From: Synaphobranchus kaupii
Lineage: Eukaryota > Chordata > Actinopteri > Anguilliformes > Synaphobranchidae
DNA: 64,000 nucleotides
Direction: 5' to 3'
Assembly: GCA_029718625.1 (NCBI GenBank)
Contig: CM056380.1
Location: forward strand, 112,226,302 to 112,290,301
Numbering within the stretch: the first letter of the stretch is position 1; each line of letters starts with the position of its first letter. The notes under the pieces were generated by a model that ran no database searches, was not told the DNA's origin, and worked only from the letters and a program-made list of their open reading frames with translations. Below are positions 1 through 10,985 of the stretch, one piece after another. A program made the position numbers and the translations under genes.

Positions 1-247
1 CATGCCCCGCCCACTCTCTGATCATGATTATGAAGCCACGCCCCCTCTCTAACACTTTTACCTGTTCCTAACACCTGATTAAACATCTGATTAAAGCTGA
101 TTACACTTCTGCTTGTTTTCACTTCCTGTGGGACTTTGTACTCGTTTGTACAACGTAGTTAAATGCTCATTAGGGTGGTTTTGTTCTTGTTTGTGTGACT
201 TTGTTTCATGTTCAATAGGACAGTTGAGAAGTTATCAATAGAATCTA

Positions 248-690
248 CACTGCCTGGCCAAAAAGAAAGTCGCCGTTGCACCCATCATGCATAGTGCCCA
301 CTGTACAAGCCTCTGGAGGCAGTGTTATGATCCCATCAATGGGCATATTCCAGAACGACAATGCCACGATTCATCGTGCTCAAATTGTGAAAGAGTGGTT
401 CAGGGAGCATGAGGAATCAGTTTCACACATGAATTGGCCACCAGAGTCCTGACCTTAACCCCATTGAAAGTCTTTGGGATGTGCTGGAGAAGACTTTACA
501 GAGCGGTTCAACTCTCCCGTTGTCTATACAATATCTAGGCCAAAAATGAATGCAACTCTGGATGGAAATAAATGCTGTGACGTTGCATAAGGTTGTTGAA
601 ACAATGCCACGACGAATGCGCGCCGTAATCAAAGCTAAAGGCTGTCCAACTAAATATTATGCAACCTTTTTTTTTTTTGGCCAGGCAGTG
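248..690 (+). mobile_element. Internally deleted Tc1-like transposon
   Basis: Both ends carry the inverted terminus CACTGCCTGGCCAAAAA and its complement TTTGGCCAGGCAGTG, flanked by TA dinucleotides (246-247 and 691-692), the Tc1/mariner target duplication. At 443 bp it is far shorter than an autonomous element of about 1.6 kb. The interior encodes only the 3' part of a Tc1 transposase on the + strand, including a [12 protein letters not shown] motif that holds the last catalytic residue (about 447-482), broken by stops. It lies in an intron of the annexin gene. Confidence 0.85.
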
Positions 691-774
691 TACATTTCTG
701 GCACTTTCTGTCTCTTGAGGACTATAAGTTCCTCCTCTGGGGAATTACTGCACTTCCATCCCTGATCTTTGCGG

Positions 775-806
775 CTGCTCTGGATAAGAGCGTTTGCTAA
801 ACGGTG
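775..806 (+). repeat. Short LINE/SINE 3'-tail fragment
   Basis: The segment reads CTGCTCTGGATAAGAGCG followed by TTTGCTAAACGG. It resembles the common teleost L2/SINE tail in which a 'GGATAAGAGCGTCTGCTAAATG' theme precedes the end. Only the tail is present. Assignment is from recalled family consensus. Confidence 0.4.
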
Positions 807-1026
807 GTAAAGATTTATCAGGATGACGAAGGCAGATTATTCTCTTACTGGGCCATTGGGTCATGTGACACAATAGCACATCATGGGAAGTATCGTCATG
901 GCGACGAACGTTAAGATGGAGCAAAGAGACACGCAGTTACGCAAACGCGGGCTCGTTTCTGTTAAAACCCCCCCTCCTTTCGTAATAACGCTGTCACTGA
1001 CTTCCTGCTCTGCTCTGTGTGCACAG

Positions 1027-1149
1027 GGAGCAGGAACCAAGGATCGAACCCTCATCCGCATCATGGTGACGCGTTCCGAGGTGGACATGCTCGACATCCG
1101 TCAGGAGTATATGAAGATCTACCAGAAGTCCCTGTACACGCACATCACC
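1027..1149 (+). CDS. anxa11: Annexin A11, penultimate coding exon (fourth annexin repeat)
   Basis: This exon is 123 nt, 41 codons, phase 0 at both ends, preceded by a CAG acceptor (1024-1026) and followed by donor GTAAGC (1150). The peptide starts [20 protein letters not shown] and ends KSLYTHIT, the pattern of the last repeat of annexin A11. GAGT is the loop of a type-II calcium site; its acidic partner lies in the next exon (the D of GDTSGD), about 39 residues on. Annexin A11 binds acidic phospholipids in a calcium-dependent manner through four such repeats. The 123-nt size matches the conserved penultimate annexin exon as I recall it. Annexins A4, A5 and A6 are alternatives; the [12 protein letters not shown] segment favours A11. 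The exon end is reiterated downstream (see the 77-bp repeat). Confidence 0.9.
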
Positions 1150-1507
1150 GTAAGCTCCTCCCCTTTCACACCACGCCCTTCACAAACCTCTACGCCTTCC
1201 AGAAGTCCCTGTACACGCACATCACCGTAAGCCCCTCCCCTTTCACACCACGCCCTTCACAAACCTCTACGCCTTCCAGAAGTCCCTGTACACGCACGTC
1301 ACCGTAAGCCCCTCCCCTTTCACACCACGCCCTTCACAAACATCTACGCCTTCCAGAAGTCCCTGTACACGCACGTCACCGTAAGCCCCTCCCCTTTCAC
1401 ACCACGCCCTTCACAAACCTCTACGCCTTCCAGAAGTCCCTGTACACGCACGTTACCGTAAGCTCCTCCCCGTTTCACACCACGCCCTTCACAAACCTCT
1501 GCGCCTT
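1122..1507 (+). repeat. 77-bp minisatellite containing an annexin exon end and splice donor (5 copies)
   Basis: Units start at 1122, 1199, 1276, 1353 and 1430, each exactly 77 bp, with a degenerate start of a sixth near 1508. Each unit holds the last 28 nt of the annexin exon, then GTAAGC and 43 bp of intron. Donors therefore occur at 1150, 1227, 1304, 1381 and 1458. Copies 2 to 5 are also preceded by a pyrimidine-containing stretch ending CTTCCAG, so each holds AG, 24 nt encoding KSL[Y]TH[I/V]T, then GTAAGC. Drift is low: a few C/T changes and ATC to GTC or GTT. Confidence 0.95.
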
Positions 1508-1996
1508 CCAGAGGTTTCTGAATGACATTTTTCAGGTTTGGATCTCACTGCAACAATGTTCAAATTATATACAGATTATATACAGAAATTGAGGAATGTG
1601 ATTTTTCCTGATTTAATCCAGAAATACTGGGGGGGTTTTTTTCCTCTTGAGGCTTGGTATGTAATAAGTGCACAAGAGCATCACAAGCATTTGTACTCTG
1701 GCCCACTGATAGCAGGAGAGGAAAAAACTGGTATTTCCTGAATAATCAGGAGAAATCAGGGACAGAACAAAGTTTTTGGGAGGATGTGTGTGCTCCTGCT
1801 GAGGAGGAGGAAGTTGCAGCAGTGGGGTGGTCCTACGGTTACAATGGGGGGGGGGTGAATTAAATGGGTTAAAGAAAGAAGCCTGACATGTCTATGTAAT
1901 AATATACAGGTTATCTTCTTTACTCTCTTGTGTGACACCTTCCAAAGCTCTGGAGACTGAGCGCATATATTTATTTTCTCACTTTTATTTCGACAG

Positions 1997-2056
1997 GGCG
2001 ATACATCAGGAGATTACCGGAAGCTGTTGCTGAAGCTGTGCGGTGGAAACGACTAG
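1997..2056 (+). CDS. anxa11: Annexin A11, last coding exon and stop
   Basis: After acceptor TTTCGACAG (ending 1996) the exon encodes [19 protein letters not shown] followed by TAG (2054-2056), in phase with the previous exon. This is the canonical annexin C-terminus: the aspartate of GDTSGD completes the calcium site begun by the GAGT loop, and CGGND closes the molecule. The intron between the two exons is 847 bp and holds the 77-bp minisatellite. No frame disruption is seen, so the gene end appears intact. Confidence 0.92.
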   Translation, partial: GDTSGDYRKLLLKLCGGND

Positions 2057-2935
2057 AATATCCTGCCGCTGCCGTCAGAGATAATAAAAATAGCGATTAG
2101 ACAGGCGATACGTCACCTCGCTGGTACAGAACGGAGAGGAGCTCGACCAATCACAGAGCTTGTTGGTAAAAAAAAAAAAACAATAGAACAACACCCAACA
2201 ATCATTGGTGGATACTCTCTGGTAATGCTTCTGGGCTCTGTGGTGTGTGGGTATTGGCCAAAGAAATATCCACCAGTCAGGGTCAGCGTTGTTGAATCGT
2301 TTGTTACCAACGTAATCCGTGATTGGTGGAGCTCCTCCCCTGGCTGTTTTATTGTCCCTATTTTTTTCATCCACTCTCTCTGCAACATCTATCACAGCTC
2401 TTTACATGCTTTTAGTCCATATTTGTTTACTGGTTTTTAGACGACACTCTGTATTAATATTGCATGTTTTTTGGCCAATTGCACTATTTCACATATAAAT
2501 GCCATATCTTGCATCTGCAGCTCTTGTTTATATATTCATGTGAGTTAGAAAGTATATTATTTTTTCGTACATACAGTATGTGTCATATGCTGGATATCAT
2601 ATCATATATTTTATAAACTGTTACATTGCATCCGTATATTTTCCAGTGCCAATATCACATTTACACACATTTTTTTGTACCGATTCTTTTACAATACACC
2701 ATACAGCCGATTACTACATTTATTTAGATTTTATGATGTCTAATATAAACAATGCAATTGTGATTTACTTAGTAAATATATGCAAAGACAATTATTGAAT
2801 TAGATTTACATCATATTACTTACTTTGAATACGTCCAGCTATTGTGCAAAATAAATTATTTCTATCTTTTGCTTAACAAAAATCCTATTTCTGCTGAAAT
2901 ATGTATTTCAATGCAAATAAAATGCAGGAGATCTT
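2057..2935 (+). other. anxa11: anxa11 3' untranslated region, end not resolved
   Basis: The first AATAAA lies only 27 nt after the stop (2083-2088), which would give a very short UTR. Further AATAAA hexamers are at 2850-2855 and 2916-2921, so a UTR of about 0.8-0.9 kb is also possible. The region is AT-rich after 2340 with no convincing reading frame. Which signal is used cannot be told from sequence. Confidence 0.5.
2134..2338. repeat. Foldback (inverted-repeat) element in the anxa11 3' flank
   Basis: GAGGAGCTCGACCAATCAC (about 2136-2154) pairs with GTGATTGGTGGAGCTCCTCC (about 2319-2338), and inner segments around 2205 (TTGGTGGATACTCTCT) and 2255-2277 (AAAGAAATATCCACCAGT) also pair. The whole 205 bp is thus an imperfect hairpin. 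No clear target duplication was found, so the family is unknown. Confidence 0.5.
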
Positions 2936-2980
2936 TTTATGGTAAATGCTGTCTATTGAGTTCATTTTGTGTTCTTTATG

Positions 2981-3068
2981 TACAAACCCCAATTCCAAAA
3001 AAGTTGGGACAGTATGTAAAATGCACATAAAAGCAGAAAGCAGTCATCTGTAAATTCTCTTTTACATA
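2981..3068. mobile_element. Mariner/Tc1-type terminus fragment
   Basis: TACAAACCCCAATTCCAAAA followed by AAGTTGGGACAGTATGTAAA is a terminus I recognise from abundant fish mariner-type elements. Only one end is present, and it is cut by the Tc1-like copy that begins at 3071. Confidence 0.45.
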
Positions 3069-3070
3069 TA

Positions 3071-3591
3071 CACTGCCTGGCCAAAAAAAAGTCGCACACT
3101 CTAATATTTTGTTGGACCATCTTTAGCTTTGATTCGTCGTGGCAATGTTTCGACAACCTTATGCAACATCACAACATTTATTTCCGTCCAGAGTTGCATC
3201 AATTTTTGGCAGAGATCTTGCATTGATGACGGGAGAGTCGAACCACTCCGTGAAGTCTTCTCCAGCACATCCCAAAGACTTTCAATGGGGTTAAGGTCAG
3301 GACTCTGGTGGCCAATTAATGTGTAAAAATGATTCCTCATGCTCCCTGAACCACTCTCACAATTTGAGCCCGATGAATCTTGGCATTGTTGTCCTGGAAT
3401 ATGCCCAATGATGGGATAACCTGGTCATTCAGTACATTCAGGTACTCAGCTGACGTAATTCATTTTATTGCTGCATAACGTTGCTGAGCCTAGACCTGAC
3501 CAATTGAAGCAACCCCATATCATAACACTGGCTTGGACAGTGGGCACTATGCATGACAGGTGCAACGGTGACTTTTTTTTTTGGCCGGGCA
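3071..3591 (-). mobile_element. Tc1-like transposon remnant, same family as 248-690
   Basis: It starts CACTGCCTGGCCAAAAAAAA after a TA (3069-3070) and ends TTTGGCCGGGCA, a worn copy of the opposite terminus, with the last bases lost. Read on the minus strand, 3340 to 3101 encodes a transposase C-terminus with [15 protein letters not shown], the region of the third catalytic acidic residue. It is about 520 bp, so it is non-autonomous. Confidence 0.8.
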
Positions 3592-3640
3592 CTAGGGTTG
3601 TCACGATATCCCATTTTCATATCGTCGATATGCCTTTAAC
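3591..3640 (+). mobile_element. Possible hAT-type terminus
   Basis: CTAGGGTTGTCACGATA directly abuts the Tc1 remnant. TAGGGTTGTCACGAT is a terminus type I associate with teleost hAT elements. No opposite end was recognised. Confidence 0.3.
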
Positions 3641-4128
3641 AAATGTCGCAATCTCCTATTATCGGTTCTACAATTTCTAAATGGTTCATCCGATATGGAT
3701 GAAAATACCCTCAAATTAAAGATGACAGTTTGCACTTCAACCTCATTGTCATTTTATCCTTTCAAACTCAAAGTGCTAGAGTACAGAACCAAAATAACAA
3801 AATATCTGTTACTGTCCAATGAATTATGTTGCTCACTGTATATGCTAATTCCAAGTTTGATGCCTGCAACATGTTCCAAAAAAAAAAGACTGGGAAGTTC
3901 AAAAAACACATGTTTGTTAAGGTTATGCTATCATGTCTGGGTATAAAAGGATATAAAAAAGCTCCTGATATCTTATTTTCAGGTACTCTTACAAGCGATA
4001 CTATAACCTCTGCATTTGAATGGATCTCTATGGGAATTGGGGGGTGGGACTAGATTAAGCTGTAAATTACACAAGAATAGTATGGAGCACATGGTGGGCT
4101 AAATGGCTGTAAGTCATCAAGGGTCTGT
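3641..4128. other. Unassigned AT-rich intergenic DNA
   Basis: No supported gene or repeat was found here. Short reading frames (for example 3695-3946) lack codon structure or recognisable motifs. Confidence 0.4.
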
Positions 4129-4338
4129 GGTATCAAACGAGCCTCAAGCCATCACTCTGCTGCCAGATATGCAGTAGATATGGATGGATCACTTTAAGAG
4201 TTGTTTCTCCTGACTCAATTTCCTATTGAATTCTATGAAAAAAAAAAAAAGTCAGGAGAAAAACAACCCTTCAAGCGATCCATCCATGTATACTGCATAT
4301 CTGGCAGCAGAATGATGGTTTGAGGCTCGTTTGACACC
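4129..4338. mobile_element. Palindromic MITE, 210 bp
   Basis: The left arm GGTATCAAACGAGCCTCAAG through GATCACTTTAAGAG pairs with a right arm ending GGCTCGTTTGACACC, around an A-rich loop near 4240. The arms are about 95 bp with small differences. It has no coding capacity and no clear target duplication. Confidence 0.7.
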
Positions 4339-4694
4339 TGCAGTATTCAACTTCACCAGGAATGCTTAAGGCAGGACTTTAAGGTAGGAAGTGGTGTTAA
4401 GAGCTTATACGCACTGTTCCAATTCACTGGCATAACAGGGAGGTCTGTCTACTAAGGGAAGCCTACATCAGATGGACTCTTATTTGTGAAGGCAAATCTT
4501 TACGACAATCGGAACCATGTAATTACCGCTAATGTATTATAATGGCGAGCGAGAGTGGGGCCAAGATGGCATCCTTCTTAGCAGGAGTACCTTTTGGCAC
4601 TCGCTCAGGCGATGGTGAGCTTTTGCGGTTTAACGCCAATTGACGCCTGTTTTATATCGTTACTGTATTATTGTTTAATCTCAGATGGCCTTAA

Positions 4695-4933
4695 CCCTTT
4701 AATGGCTGCTCAACCGTTTGGTGGAGCACTCTTTTGTGTCTTGATATCTTGTTGAAAAATATGTTGGACTTAACTCCATCTGATTGAGCCATCTCTACCA
4801 CGTACAGACCAGTTAAGACCACGTACACTGATAGAGATGGCTCAATCAGGTGGAGCTAAATCCAACATATTTTTCAACAAGATATCAAGACTCAAAACGT
4901 GCTCTACCAAACGGTTGAGCGGCTATTAAAGGG
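4695..4933. mobile_element. Palindromic MITE with TTAA target duplication
   Basis: TTAA occurs on both sides (4691-4694 and 4934-4937). The termini are CCCTTTAATGGCTGCTCAAC and its imperfect complement GTTGAGCGGCTATTAAAGGG. The arms contain TTGATATCTTGTTGAAAAA and TTTTTCAACAAGATATCAAG. TTAA duplication is typical of piggyBac and Kolobok superfamilies. A truncated second copy lies at 5176-5294. Confidence 0.75.
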
Positions 4934-4937
4934 TTAA

Positions 4938-5175
4938 CATTCATATCGTGACATGAAAATAAAAATAGTCTGATGGCCAAAATGAAACTCAGGAGGAAAG
5001 ATGCACAGATGACACGATACGACAGAGGAGACGGCGTTTGTTTTCCAGCGATATGGAGACGGCACATGAGGAGGTGCAGGAGTTGCCATGGGATGAGAGC
5101 AGCCTGAACTCTATGGTTGATAGTCTCGCCACTCCACTCCCTGATACACCAGATAAATGCCCCCAACCCCCTGAC
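4938..5175. other. Spacer between two copies of the TTAA MITE
   Basis: A short frame from the ATG at about 5053 (METAHEEVQELPWDESSLNS...) is open to the next element and has an acidic composition like the start of a retroelement ORF1. I could not assign it. The span may be unique DNA or the remnant of another element. Confidence 0.25.
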
Positions 5176-5294
5176 TTAACTCCACCTGATTGAGCCATCT
5201 CTACCACGTACACTGATAGAGATGGCTCAATCAGGTGGAGCTAAATCCAACATATTTTTCAACAAGATATCAAGGCTCAAAACGTGCTCTACCA
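5176..5294. mobile_element. Truncated copy of the 4695-4933 MITE
   Basis: It starts TTAACTCCACCTGATTGAGC and ends CAAAACGTGCTCTACCA, matching about 4769-4907 of the complete copy but lacking both outer termini and an internal duplication-like piece. The inner inverted arms (GAGCCATCTCTACCACGTAC and complement) are kept. Confidence 0.7.
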
Positions 5295-5296
5295 AT

Positions 5297-5415
5297 GAAT
5301 GTTGGCAGTGCCAGGCGTAGTGGGTGAAATTTTATTGTCTTGAAGGGAGGGGGGGGGAGGGGGCCCTTTCAAGACAATAAAATTTCACCCACTACGCCTG
5401 GCACTGCCGACATTC
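5297..5415. repeat. Near-perfect long hairpin, 51-bp arms
   Basis: Left arm 5297-5347 starts GAATGTTGGCAGTGCCAGGC; right arm 5365-5415 ends GCCTGGCACTGCCGACATTC. By eye only two mismatches occur over 51 positions. The 17-nt loop is almost pure G with GGGCCC at its 3' side. No target duplication is evident. It could be a young MITE, a hairpin-RNA source, or an inverted duplication made during replication. Confidence 0.85.
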
Positions 5416-7255
5416 TCAGTGCGATCTGATTCTTGCCAGTTAAACATGACGCAATGTTTAAAAAAAAAAAAAATCTCTACCATTGAAAAGGCCTGTTGTA
5501 AGCATGCTGGGAGCTTTTGGGCATTTGAGTGGAATAGTCAGGATATCATAACTTGTTGGGCTGTGTAATGGAAGTACCGGTTTGGAGAGCGCAGAGAGAG
5601 GTGGGCGTGGGAAAAGGAAGCTTGGAAAGCAGTTCTGTGGAGCTGAAGCAGGGTGTGAGAGAGAGAGAGACAAAAAAAGTTGAAATGCCGCCCAGGTGAA
5701 AACGAGGAAATGGTGGATTCCGGTCGATAGGGGTTTGAAAGTAGCGCAGGTGGAACACAAACCCAATACCGCCTCCGGCTCTCTGGAGGTGAAAGGAGAC
5801 GCGAATGTTTCGAATGCGGCTGCATTAGGGAGGCTACAGGTGCTGGATGGATGCAGTCGGTATAGTGAATGTATAGTAAGACGTTGTGGAGGTTAAGGCC
5901 AAAAACAAATGCACCCCTTTGTTTCCGGAGAGCACCCCCTTTCTCCTTCCTTCCCCTTCTCCCCCGCTCCGCCCCTAGAGTCCCTCTTTCTACACCGCCC
6001 TGGACCAGTCCAAACTAAACATCACGCTACCATTGAAAAGGCCGCTGAATCTATGGCGGTAGATTAGTGCCATTAAGAATTGATACTGAAAAGAGTTTAA
6101 CTGATAATCAAAACAAATATTGATAGAATGGTAATAATTATAAATAATTATTTTGTATTCACTTTAGAATTTTCTTTGATCAAAAAATTAGATTTTTTTC
6201 CCTTTTTCATGTTTGGCATTCTTCTCACGTGTGGGCGGGGCCTGGGCATGTCAGCATTGAGTGACAGCTGGTCTAGAGAAAAAAGGAGAACTCGAATGAA
6301 GTAGCCATTATATCTAATCTATAGCTATCACATCCTTGCGCTAACTGCTAATTCAATTGTTAAAGAGGCTACTGGACATACAAATATTAGAACTGGATAG
6401 AACTGGTTTCAGTGCGATTTTTGGATTTGTGTTCCTTGCATTATAGTGACCAAGCACTTGGAATTCCCCATCGAATGAATCCCATATTCCGGTGCACCAA
6501 TCACGTGAGTGCCTGCAGTAATCCACCAATCACGTTCAAGCATGCGTTTCGGGCACCCACAAAGTGGGTTCATTCCACAGAACACTTATTTTTTAAGATT
6601 TCTAGTTTAAAAATAGCATTTGTGTTAATCCTGTTCCCCAGCTGCAGGGGATTGCAGAGTGTTGTGTTAATTCTGCTTTGGCCGCAGTGCATCCCAGAAT
6701 ACATCACTGCCTTCATTACGCCAAGCCTCTAATTAGACTAATTAAACTCCTCGAGCCACTATGGACTGCACTGCATTGCTTCAGTCAGGCGTATTCAAAG
6801 TACGCATACTCCACCAAGACGAAAGCCTTCCACTGATTGCACTAACCCCATACTGCCACTAGATGCCACCGTGACAATATTTTGTAGATTGAAGCCATCT
6901 GTTTACTCACTGGAAGAATATCTTGCTACTTTACGTAACATGGCACCTACATAATGTATTATTAAAGTTTCATATTCTTGAGCACGTTTAAAGCTTATTC
7001 AGTCCGCTCTATGTCCCCCGAGGTAAAAACCTAGAAGACAGTGGCCTACTTGCCTGAGTCACGGGGCAGTTTATAACCTCTGCTGGACGGACACACTGAT
7101 CCGCTTTCGTGATGGGGAACTGAAGAAAGGGTGGAGCTACAAGGAGCTGTCAATCAATCAAAGATTTTTCCTCATCAACAAAATACGACTGGTTCGAGTC
7201 AGCGAGTTACTGATAGCATGCGGTAGCTTTTCCAATTATTGTGACCACAAAGCAC
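5416..7255. other. Unassigned intergenic DNA
   Basis: It contains an A13 run at 5460-5472, a short (GA)n near 5659, and a pyrimidine-rich tract at about 5935-6000. TACCATTGAAAAGGCC occurs at both 5478 and 6029, a small dispersed repeat. No exon is supported. Confidence 0.4.
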
Positions 7256-7263
7256 GCAGTAAC

Positions 7264-7374
7264 TAGGGTTGCCAACCGTCCCTTGAAATAAGGGACGGTC
7301 CCTTATCAGTTCAATAAGGCTTATTGAACTGATAAGGGATCGTCCCTTATTTCAAGGGACGGTTGGCAACCCTA
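7264..7374. mobile_element. Compact hAT-type palindromic MITE with 8-bp target duplication
   Basis: The 111-bp element begins TAGGGTTGCCAACCGTCCCT and ends with its complement; the two arms are nearly identical with almost no loop. GCAGTAAC occurs immediately on both sides (7256-7263 and 7375-7382), a perfect 8-bp duplication as expected for hAT. The arm identity suggests a young insertion. Confidence 0.9.
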
Positions 7375-7411
7375 GCAGTAACCCCACCCATTATTGTGGC
7401 CGCCACAGCCT

Positions 7412-7474
7412 TGCTCTCCCGCCACCAACCCCTGCTCTCCCGCCACCAACCCCTGCTCTCCCGCCACCAACCCC
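7412..7474 (+). repeat. 21-bp minisatellite, 3 copies
   Basis: The unit TGCTCTCCCGCCACCAACCC plus C is repeated three times just downstream of the hAT MITE. Confidence 0.85.
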
Positions 7475-8949
7475 TGTGCAGTGCATCGTGCAAACTCCAG
7501 TCCAGGAGGGCCGCAGTCTCTGCTGGTATTTGTATTTTCCTTTCAATCAGCAGCCAAACAAGGTGTGCAGACTCTAGACTTTAGCCAATCAATGACTTAA
7601 ATGAAGCACTTAAGTGCAGGAACGCATGAAAAACCGGCAGATCCCAGTGGCCCTCCGGGATTTGAGTTTGAGATCTGTGATTTAAAGGCTGATGGAATTG
7701 CAAAGTGCCTTCTGCTGCGCGACGCAGAGACTGTAAAGGCTTCTGTACCACCCTAAAAAAGCAGCTCTCATCCCTGAACACCAATCCTGTGCAACACCTG
7801 CTCTGAACTGCATTCAGTTCAGATGACTACTTGGGGAATTAATCTTTAATGTAAGATAATGAAGAACATTAATGCTTTTTTTTTGTTGTTGCAATAATAC
7901 ATTTGAAAATAGACATGATGGAATTATAATGACAAACTAATGATATTATAATGACAAACACATTTCCCCCTGCTGATTAATCATTTCTACAACTTGTATA
8001 ACATGTCTAAATGTGTAATACTATCATAAACCACCAGTAATTAAAAAATAAGGCAAATCAAAAATCATGTTTTCTCAGTAAACCATATTTTCCATGGCAT
8101 TGTAAAAGATAGCATGGCATAGATAGTGTGCAATAGTGTATAACGTGTAGCTCAAGGTTACATGCGCTCTAGTGTTTTTGGCGTTCGGTGGTAGGTGTCG
8201 ACGTTCTTCCTGTGGTGAGAGCGTGACGTGTTCGCGACAGGACCCAGTACGATAGCCTGTGAGGGGAGAGAGAGAGAGAGCGAGCAGTCGGTGACCTGGC
8301 CGAAATATTGCGCTACCTAGACAACGCGAGTAAGGCACGGCCGCGAAGTGGGTCGCCACGGCGACGAACTGCACCATTCTGCCAACGCCCATAAGCTGTT
8401 TACATTAACCTGTAATCTGCGACCCGATAGCGCTGTTGGCTGGGGATTGCCTTGGCTTCATTTTCCACCACCCAGCGTTGTGAATGAGCTGACCTTGGAC
8501 GTTATTTCACCATTGTCTGAATGAGACGTTTGCCTGACTGGAGTTCTTGAGCGCCATCTAGTGGCTCAGTTGGGTATCGCAGTTATTGTGGGTCTTGACG
8601 TGTATTGAAATCCCGCAATTTTAAAATTCCTTCAAAATCAAAATGCGATTGTAAACGTGAAATGTAACATTGAATGTCAGTGAAAACTCAAGGATGATGA
8701 CTGACCTCTTTTGTAGCATACATACGTCTCTCCAATTGATTGCATCGTGTTTCTTTCTTTCCTCTCCTGAACATTACTAGGTTTGTTTGGCCAAAATGCC
8801 TTGGTCCTTGCTGGCAGTCATGATTCCATTAACAAGAGCCCCCGGGACCAGCTGATGCAAAACAACTGCATTATAACCAAAGATCCACCACCATATTTCA
8901 TCAGAGGTGTGATGTCCTTTTCAACATAAGCTTCCTTCTGCTACAAACC
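7475..8949. other. Unassigned intergenic DNA
   Basis: A short (GA)n sits at about 8265-8281. A GC-richer patch with several CpG dinucleotides spans about 8170-8400. No exon, RNA gene or recognisable repeat is supported. Confidence 0.4.
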
Positions 8950-10111
<1,162 letters not shown>

Positions 10112-10115
10112 TTAA

Positions 10116-10498
10116 CCCTTGTGTGGTGTTTGTGTTTTTGTTACTCACCCAGTGTTCGCGGGTCTGGTGGACCCACAACATTATTTGGTTTTTAAAACAA
10201 TAAAGCCATAACAATTTACGTAAAAATACTTCACAGATATTGACTTTATCTCAATTACAAGAAATATAGACAGCATATATGGTTAATATTGACCATTTAC
10301 CTCTGCTAGATCACATTTATCAATAAAAGTGATATTTGTTTTTTGTGATAAAATGTGATTTTTGTGTTCTTTTACATGTTTATCACAGAAAATGAGCCAA
10401 GGCCAATGAGTCTCGGGTTGAAAAAAATATGAATTGTATCATTTTTCTTTTAGTAAACATTGAATACGGGTCCCACAGACCTGAACACCACACAAGGG
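10116..10498. mobile_element. piggyBac-like MITE
   Basis: TTAA flanks both sides (10112-10115 and 10499-10502). The termini CCCTTGTGTGGTGTT and AACACCACACAAGGG are inverted repeats. A sub-terminal pair, CGGGTCTGGTGGACCC near 10158 and GGGTCCCACAGACCTG near 10468, adds a second inverted motif. TTAA plus a CCC-starting terminus with an internal palindrome is the piggyBac pattern. The 383-bp interior is AT-rich and non-coding. Confidence 0.85.
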
Positions 10499-10590
10499 TT
10501 AAAGGTATAACTGTATGTTTTAATATGTTTATTCAATGGTATAACAAGTCATTTAATTTAAACTTGTTTGTGTCTGACGGGAAGGTGCAG

Positions 10591-10985
10591 GTTTGAAAAC
10601 GTTTGGATTTGATGTGGCCGAGGGAGTGAACAACCCACATTTCCCAGAGGATTATGGGATATTTGTAAGCAGGGTGGACCTGAGTGGACAGAGGAAGCCC
10701 TGCAGATTGAAAACTGAGGTAAACGTGTGTGTACCTATACACTTTTTTTTTTGCACCTGCTACAGCCCTCAAGTGACACGTTTGTTGAAGTTCCCTCTCT
10801 TTTCACAGGGTAAACAACTGCCTGCTGAAGATAAATGACCTGGATCCGAGTCACAAAGACAGGAATCGGGTCATTGGAGCTGTGCTTAATGGGGGAAGAC
10901 CGACCAGCGCTGTGGTTTGCAGGAAGAGGCCGTTTGAATGAAGAACTCATTGCCTCCATAGACATAAATCTCATAGGACACAAAG
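10591..10985 (+). pseudogene. dlg5: Decayed dlg5 exons (first PDZ domain)
   Basis: Two exons are recognisable: 10591-10718 and 10809-10985, with a 90-bp GT-AG intron. Exon 1 encodes a PDZ start, FGFDVAEGVNNPHFPEDYGI then FVSRVD; exon 2 begins VNNCLLKINDLD and runs through a PDZ helix to VLNGG. After the first frameshift exon 1 still reads SPAD, a TGA where PDZ loops have glycine, then KLR, which joins in phase to exon 2. A second frameshift near 10930 is needed to reach the downstream DINLIGHK segment and donor at 10986. DLG5 is a MAGUK scaffold of cell polarity and junctions; the VAEGVN..GIFV and INLSGQK-like features match its PDZ1-PDZ2 region as I recall it. Two frameshifts plus a stop argue for a relic. 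Other PDZ genes are less likely given the neighbouring kcnma1. Confidence 0.75.

Noticed and set aside
1..1020. Additional annexin exon upstream
   Set aside because: The preceding annexin exon should encode the end of repeat 3 to the MK before GAGT; no such segment was found, so it must lie left of the window.
10719..10808. dlg5 frame continuing through the short intron as one exon
   Set aside because: The continuation (VNVCVPIHFFF...) does not fit a PDZ domain, whereas splicing at 10718/10809 restores the phase for VNNCLLKIND.
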